Assembly: GCA_951812925.1 (NCBI GenBank)
Contig: OX638371.1
Span: 41,700,101 to 41,764,100, forward strand
Direction: 5' to 3'
From: Calliopum simillimum
Taxonomy: Eukaryota > Arthropoda > Insecta > Diptera > Lauxaniidae
DNA length: 64,000 nt
Made by a program: the position numbers and the translations under genes. Positions 1 to 8,890 of this stretch are shown here, piece after piece. The notes under the pieces were generated by a model. That model ran no database searches. It saw nothing but the letters and a program-made list of their open reading frames with translations, and was not told the DNA's origin. Position 1 is the first letter of the stretch, and every line of letters starts with the position of its first letter.

Positions 1-231
1 CTCGGTTTTGCTTTTATCGGAATTGCTAAACCGATTCCGATTCAATATGGTGTCGGGGAATCCGATCGGATTTTAAGTTTTTCGAACAAGACAAATCCGA
101 TATTCGAATCAGCTGTTAAAAAAATAAAATAAATAAACTTGTCAAGTGAAATTGTGTTTTTAATAAATTTTATTGCAAATAAAGTTGAACGTTTATAAAA
201 AAGTACTACAGCTCCTTACAAAAATATAAAA

Positions 232-1402
232 ATGAGCTCTGCGGTCTTAGCATATTTGTTGTTGCAGGAGGAATGCTCTGAAAAAGTGAAACGCCGAATT
301 CTGAGGGATCACAGCAACCCATTGGAGCTGCCGGAGGCATCGTAAGGGCATATTTTTTGACTGAAACACAAGGATGAATGTAATTGTTCTGTTTTTGTAT
401 TTGTAGATTTGTAGCCCAATACCGGCTAAACAAATATGCATTTGCTATGGTGTTGGACACAATTAAAACATATCTACAGCCATCGTCGATTTCCCCAGTG
501 GTACAACTAGCTGCAACGCTCCGTTTTTTAGCGGAAGGATCGTATCAGCGTTCAGTTGGCAACGTGCATAAGCCTGGGAAGAAGCACAATATCCGAGGTA
601 CTAACGCAGGTGATACCAGTTTTGGAGCGTCGTATTTGCCGACAGTGGGTTATACTGGAAATGAACTTAAACGAAAAGCGCGAATCAAAGAGATATTTTT
701 ATAGCAAATACAAAATACCAGGCATTATTGGCTGCATCGACGGCACTCACATCAAAATAGTTAAGCCTCATAATGATGAACATTTATACTTCAATAGAAA
801 GGGCTATTTTAGTTTAAATGCAATGATTGTAAGTAATTACTTAATATCAAATTGTCTTAACTGAATGAAATTGCATTTTCAAGATTTGTGACAGCAATAT
901 GATGATTCGCGCGGTAGATTCTCGCTATCCAGGCTCTTCTCATGATGCTTTTGTTTGGAGTTTATCTAGCTCTAGACAGCATCTACTTCAGCAATATGAG
1001 AATGGTGACCGAACATCCAGATTACTTGGCGATGCCGGATATGGTATTGAAAAATTTTTACTATCGCCTTATAGAGATCCCCAGTGCGGTTCTCAGGAGT
1101 ATAAGTTCAATATGGCGCATTCTTCAGCTCGAAACATAGTAGAACGAACGATTGGCGTTTTGAAAAGCCGATTCCGTTGTTTGCAGAGAACTTTGCATTA
1201 TCAACCGCAAAAGGTCGTGAAAATAGTAAACGTATGTTGCGCCTTACACAACATTTGCCGGCACTTGAACTTAGAGTGCAGTGATATTACTGATTTCGAC
1301 TCAACAAATGAGGCTTCTGAAGACATACTTTCTCTGTCACCTTTTGCAACAGTGCAGAGTGCAGGTCAAAGAATTCGAGACGAGATAGCTAATACACTTT
1401 AA
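232..1402 (+). pseudogene. HARBI1-like DDE nuclease (Harbinger transposase), frameshifted
   Basis: The family cuts and joins transposon ends with a DDE-type nuclease. Three exons fit GT-AG introns: 232-341, 407-828 and 884-1402. Intron 342-406 begins GTAAGG and ends TTTGTAG. Intron 829-883 begins GTAAGT and ends TTTTCAAG. The ATG at 232 starts MSSAVLAYLLL. The catalytic aspartate is in GCIDGTHIKI, the next in LLGDAGYG, and the acidic residue is in the NIVERTIGVLKSRFRC helix. One reading-frame change near 560-565, between RSVGN and ISLGRS, breaks exon 2. An AATAAA lies at 1446-1451. The second copy at 19458-20760 supports the exon structure. The family call is firm, and the gene is inactive as read. 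Confidence 0.85.
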
Positions 1403-1559
1403 TTTCTTTTTAATTCAATTTATGAAAATGTTTGTGTTAATGAAAAATAAATTCAAGTTTTTTATTGGAACAAGCTATTTATTTTGGAGTAGTACATATA
1501 TTTTGATACTAAGCCACAAAATTAATATGAAGACTAAGTTTCTTACTAGCTTACAAAAA

Positions 1560-2453
1560 TTATTTAGAAGTCTTATTACTTTCAAATTGGAACTTTAACA
1601 TATCCAGCTCCACTTGCTGTCGTTCGATGTCATTGCGTTCTTGCATTGCTTGCAGCAAACGCGAAGATATATTTGCCACTTCTTGCGTAAGTCCAGTAAC
1701 AGTATTCCCAATAATCTCATTACCTTTTTCAATTGCACGGTAAACTCTTCTCAAGCTGTAGGCATTTTCCTGCTGAATTTCAATCATTTTTTCTAATTTT
1801 TCGCTTAATTCCTTTTTGCTGCGGTTGTCTTCTTCAAGGAATCTTTTGAAGCGTTCATTTGAACTTTCTTCCCTTGGCTGTTTCGACATTCTAACGTCCG
1901 AAGAATCATTTACACGTCGGCGCTTTGATGAAGTTGAGGGTGTTTCATCATCTGTTTCATTTTCCTCGCGTGAGCCAAGGGCTATTCCTTCAACGCCTTC
2001 CACTGCTTGCGCCATACAGAAAATACGCACAATTGCCTCATCAGACTGGCTGAGTGCGAGCTTGGAAAATGGACCTCCTCCAGTAGCGCGCTCTTCCATT
2101 TTGTTGTGCGACAATTTTTTTTCACTTCGCACTTCCAGTCGGTCCATGTCTGAAATTCAAGGAAAAGCATGACGTTGGATGCGGTGCTCATTCATATTTT
2201 GAAACTTATCTTTTTTCAACCATTGACGTCTTTTGTTGGTGGGCCCACGGAATTCAAAGAATCCGTGAGTTGCTGCCATAGGGAATCCATCACTGCCTTC
2301 GCCCTTTTAGTGAAACCCTTGGCAATGTCTTGGTGCTCCTCCATAAAACTAATGAGAGTTTCCTTCTGCGTTTTATTAGTATGTTTTCCCCTGAAATAAA
2401 ATATTTAAACTTAAATAAAAAAAAAAATGTTCTTCAAAAAATTTTAACTTACA
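1560..2453 (-). pseudogene. Harbinger accessory Myb/SANT-like DNA-binding protein, broken
   Basis: Harbinger elements encode a Myb/SANT-like protein that binds the ends and carries the transposase into the nucleus. Here the start codon appears to be split by an intron. An upstream exon ends in AT at 2453 before GTAAGT, the acceptor is CAG at 2393-2391, and joining gives ATG then GKHTNKTQKETL. The Myb-like block continues to GPPTKDVNG, where the expected Trp codon reads TGA. The next donor reads ATAAGT instead of GTAAGT at 2209. The third exon starts at 2149 with TWTDWK and has a one-base deficit in a run of eight A. After that the frame is open through RATGGGPFSKLAL, a low-complexity linker (PSTSSKRRR) and a C-terminal coiled coil. 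Three separate lesions show decay. Confidence 0.75.
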
Positions 2454-2978
2454 TTTTTGCTGAAATTCAAAATTTTTAATTTAAAAACAACAACGATTTG
2501 CTTGTCGGCAAATCCAATTCAAACTTGAAATTAATAAAATCGGAATGCACGACATCTAATCAAGTGTTTTGTCGGATTCAAATCCAATTCCGATAAAGAT
2601 TGGATTCTGCGACATGCCTGATTGTTTTTTTTTTTTCTATATTTCTCTTCCTCTCTTTTTTAAAAATACTACTCAAACATTAAAACAAACATGTTTCGCC
2701 AAACAGAATTTGATGTTCGAATGCTTTCTTAAGAAGCGCTTGATATTTTTCCCCGTGGGTATGTTGTTATATTGGTATAATTCATATCAGTATCTTGAGA
2801 GATTTGGTTTGTCTTACAAACGTAATATAAAAGGTTACGCCAATATCAAAGGTTAAATCTTTTGCTTTGTCGATCGTTCGTAGACTTAGCGAATAGCAAA
2901 GCCTATGATCTGCTTTGCTCATTATTCATTGTGAAAGTTTGCTTAGGGAGAAATTTTGCAATGTCTTCATGTCTTCTC

Positions 2979-2986
2979 TATAAAAA
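2979..2986 (+). promoter_or_regulatory. TATA box of the serine protease homologue
   Basis: TATAAAAA lies 45 bp before the ATG at 3024. A start site about 30 bp downstream would fall in GTCAAGC at about 3009, leaving a 5' leader of only about 15 bases. Focused TATA promoters of this kind are common on tissue-restricted secreted-protein genes of flies. The start site is inferred. Confidence 0.6.
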
Positions 2987-3023
2987 GCCATGTCGATGCG
3001 CGCTTGTCAAGCATTAGATTAAA

Positions 3024-3896
3024 ATGAAACATTTATTGTGCATCGCTGTTTTTTTTGTGGCTGTTGTTTATCTATCCGGTATCGCTGATGCAAAATCCAG
3101 AAAACGCTTACAAAACCGAAAAGTAAGACCAAATAACGACGTTAGCGGTCAAGTGGTTAATCAGATAGAGGACACGCCTTGGCAAGTTGCCATTTTCTAT
3201 AAAAAACGCATAATTTGCGGCGGTTCATTGGTAAAAAAGAACGTGGTACTGACATCAGCAGAATGCATAAAAGATTTAGAGCCAGCCAAGTTAGTAGTGC
3301 GTGCAGGCAGCTTGAACTTCAAGGAAGGTGGACAACTACGAAAAGTTAGCGAAACAATTTATCATCCAGAATATGATGAGGATACTCGTGCAAATAATGT
3401 GGCCTTGCTTCACTTATTGCGAACATTTAATTCAACACAGCACAAGATTCAGTCGGTGAAACTGCCAAAAGCAACAGATGAGTTACCTCCTTCAATTTCA
3501 GTCTATGGTTGGGGTTCCAGCCTCGATTTGAATACAACGCTAACGATAAGACTTCGTAGTTCGAAGGAAAAGATTTACTCAAGAAATAAGTGCGCACAAT
3601 TCTTGACTAGCGACGTATTGAAGGATTCCGTATTTTGTACGGGTGATCGCGTGAAACGTCCCAACGTCTGCAATGATGACTTGGGCAGCCCAGCAATGAA
3701 AAATGGTGTACAATATGGAGTAGTGTCGGAGAGCAATGCCTGCTCGAAGAAAGCTTATACAACGATTTATACAAGCGTCATTTCAATGAAATCGTGGATA
3801 GTTAATACTTTGGAAGAATTTAAGGCGAATAAACCATTGAATGTGGAAACTTATGATAAAAAACCGAAAAAGAAGACAAAATCACGTTTACATTAA
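3024..3896 (+). CDS. Secreted serine protease homologue (trypsin fold, catalytically dead)
   Basis: This is a single-exon 290-residue protein. Residues 1 to about 23 form a signal peptide (hydrophobic core IAVFFVAVVYLSG). A basic pro-stretch follows, then the S1 fold starts near residue 44. The fold is clear from ICGGSLVKKNVVLTSAEC, the YGWGSS strand, and the cysteine pairs expected at 65/81, 190/205 and 216/240. The catalytic triad is lost: the TAAHC His is Glu80, the DIALL Asp is Asn125, and the GDSGGP Ser is Leu220 in DDLGSP. The S1-pocket Asp position is Asn214. The protein can therefore bind but not cleave. The C-terminus is a lysine-rich tail (KKPKKKTK). In flies such homologues act in clip cascades or in seminal fluid, but the sequence does not decide which. 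There is no recognised ortholog name. The start is the first ATG after a TATA box. Confidence 0.85.
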   Translation: MKHLLCIAVFFVAVVYLSGIADAKSRKRLQNRKVRPNNDVSGQVVNQIEDTPWQVAIFYKKRIICGGSLVKKNVVLTSAECIKDLEPAKLVVRAGSLNFKEGGQLRKVSETIYHPEYDEDTRANNVALLHLLRTFNSTQHKIQSVKLPKATDELPPSISVYGWGSSLDLNTTLTIRLRSSKEKIYSRNKCAQFLTSDVLKDSVFCTGDRVKRPNVCNDDLGSPAMKNGVQYGVVSESNACSKKAYTTIYTSVISMKSWIVNTLEEFKANKPLNVETYDKKPKKKTKSRLH

Positions 3897-4799
3897 ATGA
3901 GATTAGCGTTATAAAGTGACAACTTGTTATTATTAGAAAATTGTTTACTGCAAAAACGGAAAATGTTTACAAGATTGACAATTATTGCATTAAGTTATTC
4001 TCCACATCTGCGTGAATCCAAATACATATCTGTCATCCGCATCACCATAGACGCAGAAACATGGAACAATGGCAATGGCTAATGACAATTTTGTAATTAG
4101 GAATAGGGAATGCAATACCGTTGCTAAAAAACAATACCGGAATTCGGTATTGAAATATTTTTCTTAACCGGGATCGCGGTATACACCGGTATTCTTCGCA
4201 ACAATAAAAATTAAATCAAAAAGAGGGCGCATATGAGTAACGGCAGTCCGCATGGAATAGATTTAAGCCCAGTAATCTGGTTCAGTATAAAAGAAACTTG
4301 GATTAGAATAACGCTTTTAATTTAATAAAAAATACATAAACATAAAAAAACATTATTAAGTTTTTAATTATAATTAAAATAAAATAACACTAGTTTGCAA
4401 ATGATTAAAAATTTTTTTCCCATTAAAAGCAATTATTAATTTTTTATGTAAAATCGTCTGCTGATTACGAAAATTGCATTACTTTTTTTTTCTTTCACGT
4501 CGTTTTCGAGACATCGGTCATTTTCGGTTTTTGGACCAAAAAAAAAGATAGTTCCCCTTAAATACAAATATCTCAAGAACCAATATTTATGTTTAAACGT
4601 ACTATATGTCATATTGAAGGTAATTAAACTGCCTACAAATGATTTTCACATCACTTTTTGGTTGATTTGTTAGTTTCGGCGAAATAAATTGATTTCTGAA
4701 AAAAAAAAAATAACTGCAGATTTATACAAATAAAAAAAAAAATTCAAAATTATTTTGTTTTTTTATATCATAATCTATATTTTTGCTAAGCAAATAATA
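3897..4799. other. Intergenic, no gene seen
   Basis: The sequence is AT-rich. The segment 4091-4200 has several forward and reverse copies of CAATACCG / CGGTATTG around an EcoRI-like GAATTC, possibly the remains of a small inverted-repeat element. AATAAA occurs at 4203 and could serve the protease homologue, but it is more than 300 bp from its stop. Nothing else is supportable. Confidence 0.4.
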
Positions 4800-5180
4800 G
4801 CCGTGTTTTTTTGACGCGTATATACAATTGTGGATACCTTCAAATTGCGATAACTCATGAACAGTAAGTCACACAATAGAACTCTAAGAAACTTTTTTAT
4901 GGAGAATCACGTTCTCTTTCATTTTATATTTAAAAAAATTTATTTTTAAGGAAGTATTTTATAAAAACTGGTTAGCGCCGATAAATGGCAAAAAATCACT
5001 TTTTTTTAAATAACTCCTAAATAATTATTTTTTTTTTACAAAAGATTAAAATTATTTGTAGAGCATGTGGTTCTCCTTGAAAAAGGTCCTTGGACTTTTT
5101 ATCGTACGACTCACCGTTCATAAGTTATCGCAATTTGAAGGTATCCACAATTGTATATACGCGTCAAAAAAAAACACGGC
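4800..5180. mobile_element. Foldback MITE, family A, copy 1 (5-bp target duplication TAATA)
   Basis: The 381-bp element folds on itself. The left end GCCGTGTTTTTTTGACGCG is matched in reverse at the right end, and the arms share TTGCGATAACTCATGAAC / GTTCATAAGTTATCGCAA. It is flanked by TAATA on both sides (4795-4799 and 5181-5185). It has no coding capacity. A second copy at 50158-52549 has the same tips and its own 5-bp duplication TATCA. The superfamily is not clear to me. Confidence 0.8.
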
Positions 5181-5507
5181 TAATATACTATCCAACCCTC
5201 TAACTGGTAAGAGGTCCCTGAGGACCTCTTCAATAATTTCACATCTGCATCGTGGATAATATAATAATTGCTCGAAACCGTAATGGGTTCCCATGGTAAT
5301 GTTTTTTGTGCTATGGTAAGCCCAGTAAAAATCCGTTCTACTGTATAGTTTTCTTTTCGTAATCAGTTGTGTCTGCCAAGTCAGAATAAAACCTCAAAAA
5401 ATTTCTTCTCTGCAAAAAATTTTTTCCGAAGTTATTTAGAAATAGTTATCATACCAAGATTTTAGTAAATAATTTTTATTGGGTAGAAAACATTTCCTAT
5501 TTTCAAT

Positions 5508-5632
5508 GGGGGTTATCGTGAATCAAGATTCCCGGGGAATTTTCTCAGACTGCAGTGCATTCTTAAACTGCAATAGAGAATGCACTGCAGTCTGAGAAAA
5601 TTCCCCGGGAATCTTGATTCACGATAACCCCC
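5508..5632. mobile_element. Near-perfect palindromic MITE, Harbinger-type (TSD AAT)
   Basis: This 125-bp element is almost one inverted repeat with tips GGGGGTTATCGTGAATC and the internal site TTCCCCGGGAA. Three-bp duplications AAT flank it (5505-5507 and 5633-5635). A second copy at 43352-43458 has duplication ATA and an empty-site counterpart. GGG tips and 3-bp AT-rich duplications fit PIF/Harbinger. Confidence 0.8.
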
Positions 5633-5711
5633 AATATAAATTGAAGTGATTGAAAAAAAGTTTCACATTATGTTTTAGAAACGTAAATAGGAAGGGGTCC
5701 CTGAGGACCAC

Positions 5712-5993
5712 TTGCCTGTTTATGGGAACGAAATCGCTCCAATTGGAATGATTTCAACCTGGCTCAGAGCACTACAGACAGGTAACACAAGTGATTACTT
5801 CATCCAAGACCATATTATGAGTAATATTATTGCTCAAGAAACCTTCGAAACTTTAGTAGAAGAAGAAACCCCGATGTTTTCTTCTATATCATCAGCACCT
5901 TTCGGTCCTTTGCAAATTCTTGAAAATATAGTGCATTTGCAGCGAGTGCATTCTACATTAGTGTTGTTCGAAGGCCAAAAACTGTTTCTATGA
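5712..5993 (+). CDS. Orphan open frame of 93 codons, unrecognised
   Basis: The frame has balanced, non-repetitive composition (MPVYGNEIAPIGMIS through FEGQKLFL), unlike the low-complexity frames around it, and contains an acidic stretch LVEEETP. It lies inside the piggyBac-like element, after a GGTCCCTGAGGACC block. I recognise no family. It could be a fragment of a captured host exon or of a lost transposon gene, or chance. No intron signals or promoter were identified. Confidence 0.2.
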   Translation: MPVYGNEIAPIGMISTWLRALQTGNTSDYFIQDHIMSNIIAQETFETLVEEETPMFSSISSAPFGPLQILENIVHLQRVHSTLVLFEGQKLFL

Positions 5994-6015
5994 CTTTTAC
6001 TTATCAAAAATAATA

Positions 6016-6889
6016 CAACAGGTCATTCAATAAGTCCGTAGGATGACACATAGATAGCATTACTAGAATTTTTTCCATATGATTTTTATTTAGTACTAAC
6101 CTTCAAACGATACGTGTATAAATTTGACAGCAATCGGACTATTGATTCGTGAGTTATAGCATTTTGTGTGAAGCAAATTTTGTTAGTAAAAAAAAAAATG
6201 GAAAAAAGTGAATTTCGAGTTTTGGTAAAGTATTGCTTTTTAATGAAAAAAAAAAAAAATACAGTGGAAACCAAACAATGGATTGATAAACAATATCCGA
6301 ACTCTCCTCCATCGATACAAATGAATTGCTGAATTTAAATGCGGTCGTACCAGCACAAATGATGCACAGCGCAGTGGACGCCCGAATTAGGCTGTTATTC
6401 AAGAAAACATAAAAAAAATTCACAAATTGGTTATGAACGATTGCAAATTGAAGGTGCACGAGCTAGCTGACATTTTAAAGATATCAGATGGTAGTATTTT
6501 TACCATTTTACACGAACATTTGGGTATGCAAAAGCTCTGTGCAAAGTGGGTGCCGCGTGAGCTCACAGTCGACCAAAAACAACAACGAATTGATGCTTCA
6601 GAGTAGGGTTTGGCGCTGTTAAACCGCAATAAAATCGAATTCTATCGTCGATATGTGACAATGTATGAAACATGGCTTCACTATTACACACCAGAATCCA
6701 ATAGACAGCTGAAGCCTATTTTGACGAAAAAGAAAAATCCTACTATAAAAGTGGAATCGAAATGTTGGAAAATCGCTATACTCGTTGTATCGCCCTCGAA
6801 GACAACTATGTTGAATAATTAAATCGAGTTTGGTCAAAATTTTGTTTTTCTCCTACTTATCCTACGAACTTATTAAATGACCTGTTATG
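6016..6889 (+). pseudogene. Internally deleted mariner (irritans-type) element and transposase remnant
   Basis: Inverted ends CA(T)AACAGGTCATT followed by AATAAGTYCGTAGGAT are flanked by TA (6014-6015 and 6890-6891). The coding trace runs 6198-6818. It opens MEKSEFRVLVKYCF, continues through the helix-turn-helix region (VHELADILKISDG), the SILHEHLG-like and WVPREL motifs, and LHYYTPES. It then jumps to the family C-terminus (MLENRYTRC, stop at 6816). The stretch with the second and third catalytic aspartates is missing, about 450-500 bp compared with full-length relatives. Several frame changes and stops are present. It is inactive. Confidence 0.85.
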
Positions 6890-7289
6890 TACCCATATAA
6901 TTATCTACTTTTTCCCTTAAAAGTTATTCAAACCTCAAAAAAGAATCAATGTTTTTTTCGACTCAAACCGGCAAGGAGTCCCTAAGGACCTCTTTGCCTT
7001 TTTTCACCTGGTGGTCGACCTAAGGTAGGTCTTAACATTTTTATGACTATTTTATCCTTTTTTAGCCAATAATTAAAAGAAAAAAAATTCCCGATGCTAT
7101 TCGTTGAAATTTACAACTTTGCCAGTTAGAGGGTTAAGAAAATCGATGGAAAAATGCAAAAGTTGTATACAATTCATTGATAAATTACTAAAATCCGTTT
7201 TTGCCTATTTTCCCGTTTTTTTGTAATAAACTGTCGAGAATTTGAAACTTTTTGTAAAACACATGAGAAAATCCAAAAAATTCTTAAAG

Positions 7290-7600
7290 TAGGAGTTAAA
7301 AAAATACCCGTGTCTCGTCGTTTTTCTCCAGCACGTCAGATTTTTTTAATCGATTTTTGAAGGTTTTTAATCCACTGTACATGAAAAAAAAAAAACAAAA
7401 ATAACGCATTCTTGTGTTAAATCGATGAATTTAACTATATGATCCTTACTTCTGAGGTGTATCATGTGTTCAGCAAACTTATGCAGGATATTGCTTGGAA
7501 TATTTTTGTAGCAAATTTTAACCCTCTAAAACCCGCACATGTGGGTCATTTTGACCAGCATCTTAAGTTTTTTTCTTTTTTAAAAAGCATATTCTTATGT
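7290..7600 (+). repeat. Dispersed repeat ending in TTAACCCTCTA-type terminus, copy 1
   Basis: The sequence from the CCAGCACGTCAGATTTT block through GTGTTAAATCGATGAA and TATGATCCTTACTTC to TTAACCCTCTAAAACC (about 7519-7534) is repeated in reverse at 43200-43600. The first part also recurs at about 41290-41400. The terminus TTAACCCTCTA resembles the end of the neighbouring piggyBac-like element. This copy supplies the empty site for the MITE inserted in the second copy. Confidence 0.6.
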
Positions 7601-8793
7601 AGAATTTTCTGTCATACATATGTCCAGTGACTTTTTTACGTACTCCTTTATAATCAGGACATTTTATTTTTTTTTGGAAAATTGTTTTAATTTTTTTCGC
7701 AACACATGATGAATGACCATTACATGATCGCGCTTGTAAATGGTTTGTAGCAGAAAAAATCAACAATGCACTTTTTTGCGTGAATTTAGCAAAATTTTTT
7801 TAAACTCTTTTTTGGAATTTTTTTTAGGGTGTAAATCAAAGCACATAATGTTAAAAAATGACACGCGATTTTTAATTAAACAAATTTCCCGCCGTTCTGA
7901 AAAGTATTTAGCGCAAACCATATGTTTTGGAAAACATGACCTTTCAACAACCTTACCGTAAAATAAATATGCTTTTGAAAAATTTCCAAAAATAGCCCTT
8001 TTATGCTAATTTTCAAAATTTAAAATTAGAAATCTAAAAAACAAGAATAAAAAACTTTAAAAATTTGATTTTTGACAAAATGGCGGAACTTTGAAAAGAA
8101 AAATTGGATCGATTCTATTGACACTCTGAAATTCCAACTTGCAAAAAAAAAAAAAAATTTCTGCACAACAAGCACTTATGGTAGGTTAACACGGGGGATA
8201 ACAGATGCCATCATAACTTAGACCGCAGTTGGATCCAATGTATACCCGGATTATGACTTCGTTGTCAACCTATAAGAACCATTTCGAAATTCTTATAAAC
8301 TCCAAAATGGATTTGGTATTCTGTTGAGCGATATCTTCAAGCGAAGAAGTGTAGCGTCGGTTAACCAGCGTACAGTGGCAGGTTGTGGCCATAAATAGAC
8401 AACAAATTAAAGTGCTATGGAATTTAAAAATGTTAATTCAATCGTCAGGTATTACTTGGGGACGAAAAAAAAAACTAAAAAAGTTTAAATTTTTTTGGGG
8501 CTTTGTAAAACACAGATCGCTCAAATTTTTTATTTTTTTTTTGGGGCATGACACCGCCCGCTTTTGTAGCCATTTTTTATATAAACACAATGTGAAGACT
8601 ACTTTAAAAACGCTCAGCTAGTTTCAGGGTCAATAAGAAACAATCACACAAACAAATAAATCTCCACCTGGAAACTATGGGCTTATTTGACGATCATACT
8701 CACATTTTTTTTAACTTTAACCTCGATGACACGCCATTTAACATCATCCACTAAATCATGTCTTATGCTTAGATTTACAAAAGTTTTCTATAA
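7601..8793. other. Intergenic, no gene seen
   Basis: AT-rich sequence with homopolymer runs. Open frames here are short and low in complexity, and I found no inverted-repeat element with clear ends. Confidence 0.4.
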
Positions 8794-8799
8794 TTTATT
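8794..8799 (-). promoter_or_regulatory. Polyadenylation signal of the cortex-like gene
   Basis: AATAAA on the minus strand lies about 95 bp after the stop codon (8893-8891). It is the nearest canonical signal downstream of that gene. Confidence 0.55.
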
Positions 8800-8890
8800 T
8801 CCTTAATTCATGTAATTAGTAAATATACTACAATAAAATAAATTAATCATATAATTACAATACATATGACACATTAAAAGAATGCTTAAA

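Larger units (their letters stand above)
1..2620. mobile_element. PIF/Harbinger DNA transposon, copy 1 (two genes, decayed; left tip outside window)
   Basis: This is a complete-looking Harbinger layout: a HARBI1-like nuclease gene on the + strand (232-1402) and a Myb/SANT-like DNA-binding gene on the - strand (1560-2453), convergent, with polyadenylation-type sequence between them. Both ends carry the subterminal block TTTATCGGAATTG in inverted orientation (about 13-27 at the left and near 2590-2602 at the right). The right tip is near 2610-2620 and the left tip should lie about 10 bp before the window, so no target duplication can be read. Both genes carry disabling lesions, so the copy cannot move on its own. 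A second copy lies at 18.4-25.6 kb. Confidence 0.8.
5196..7133. mobile_element. piggyBac-like non-autonomous element
   Basis: The ends are CCCTCTAACTGG and its reverse CCAGTTAGAGGG. The right end is followed by TTAA (7134-7137), the piggyBac target. The left is preceded by CCAA, a likely mutated TTAA. Three hairpin-like GGTCCCTGAGGACC / GTCCCTAAGGACC blocks sit near 5210, 5696 and 6976. The interior contains a palindromic MITE (5508-5632), an orphan frame (5712-5993) and a deleted mariner (6016-6889). No piggyBac transposase is visible, so the family call rests on the ends. Confidence 0.5.
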
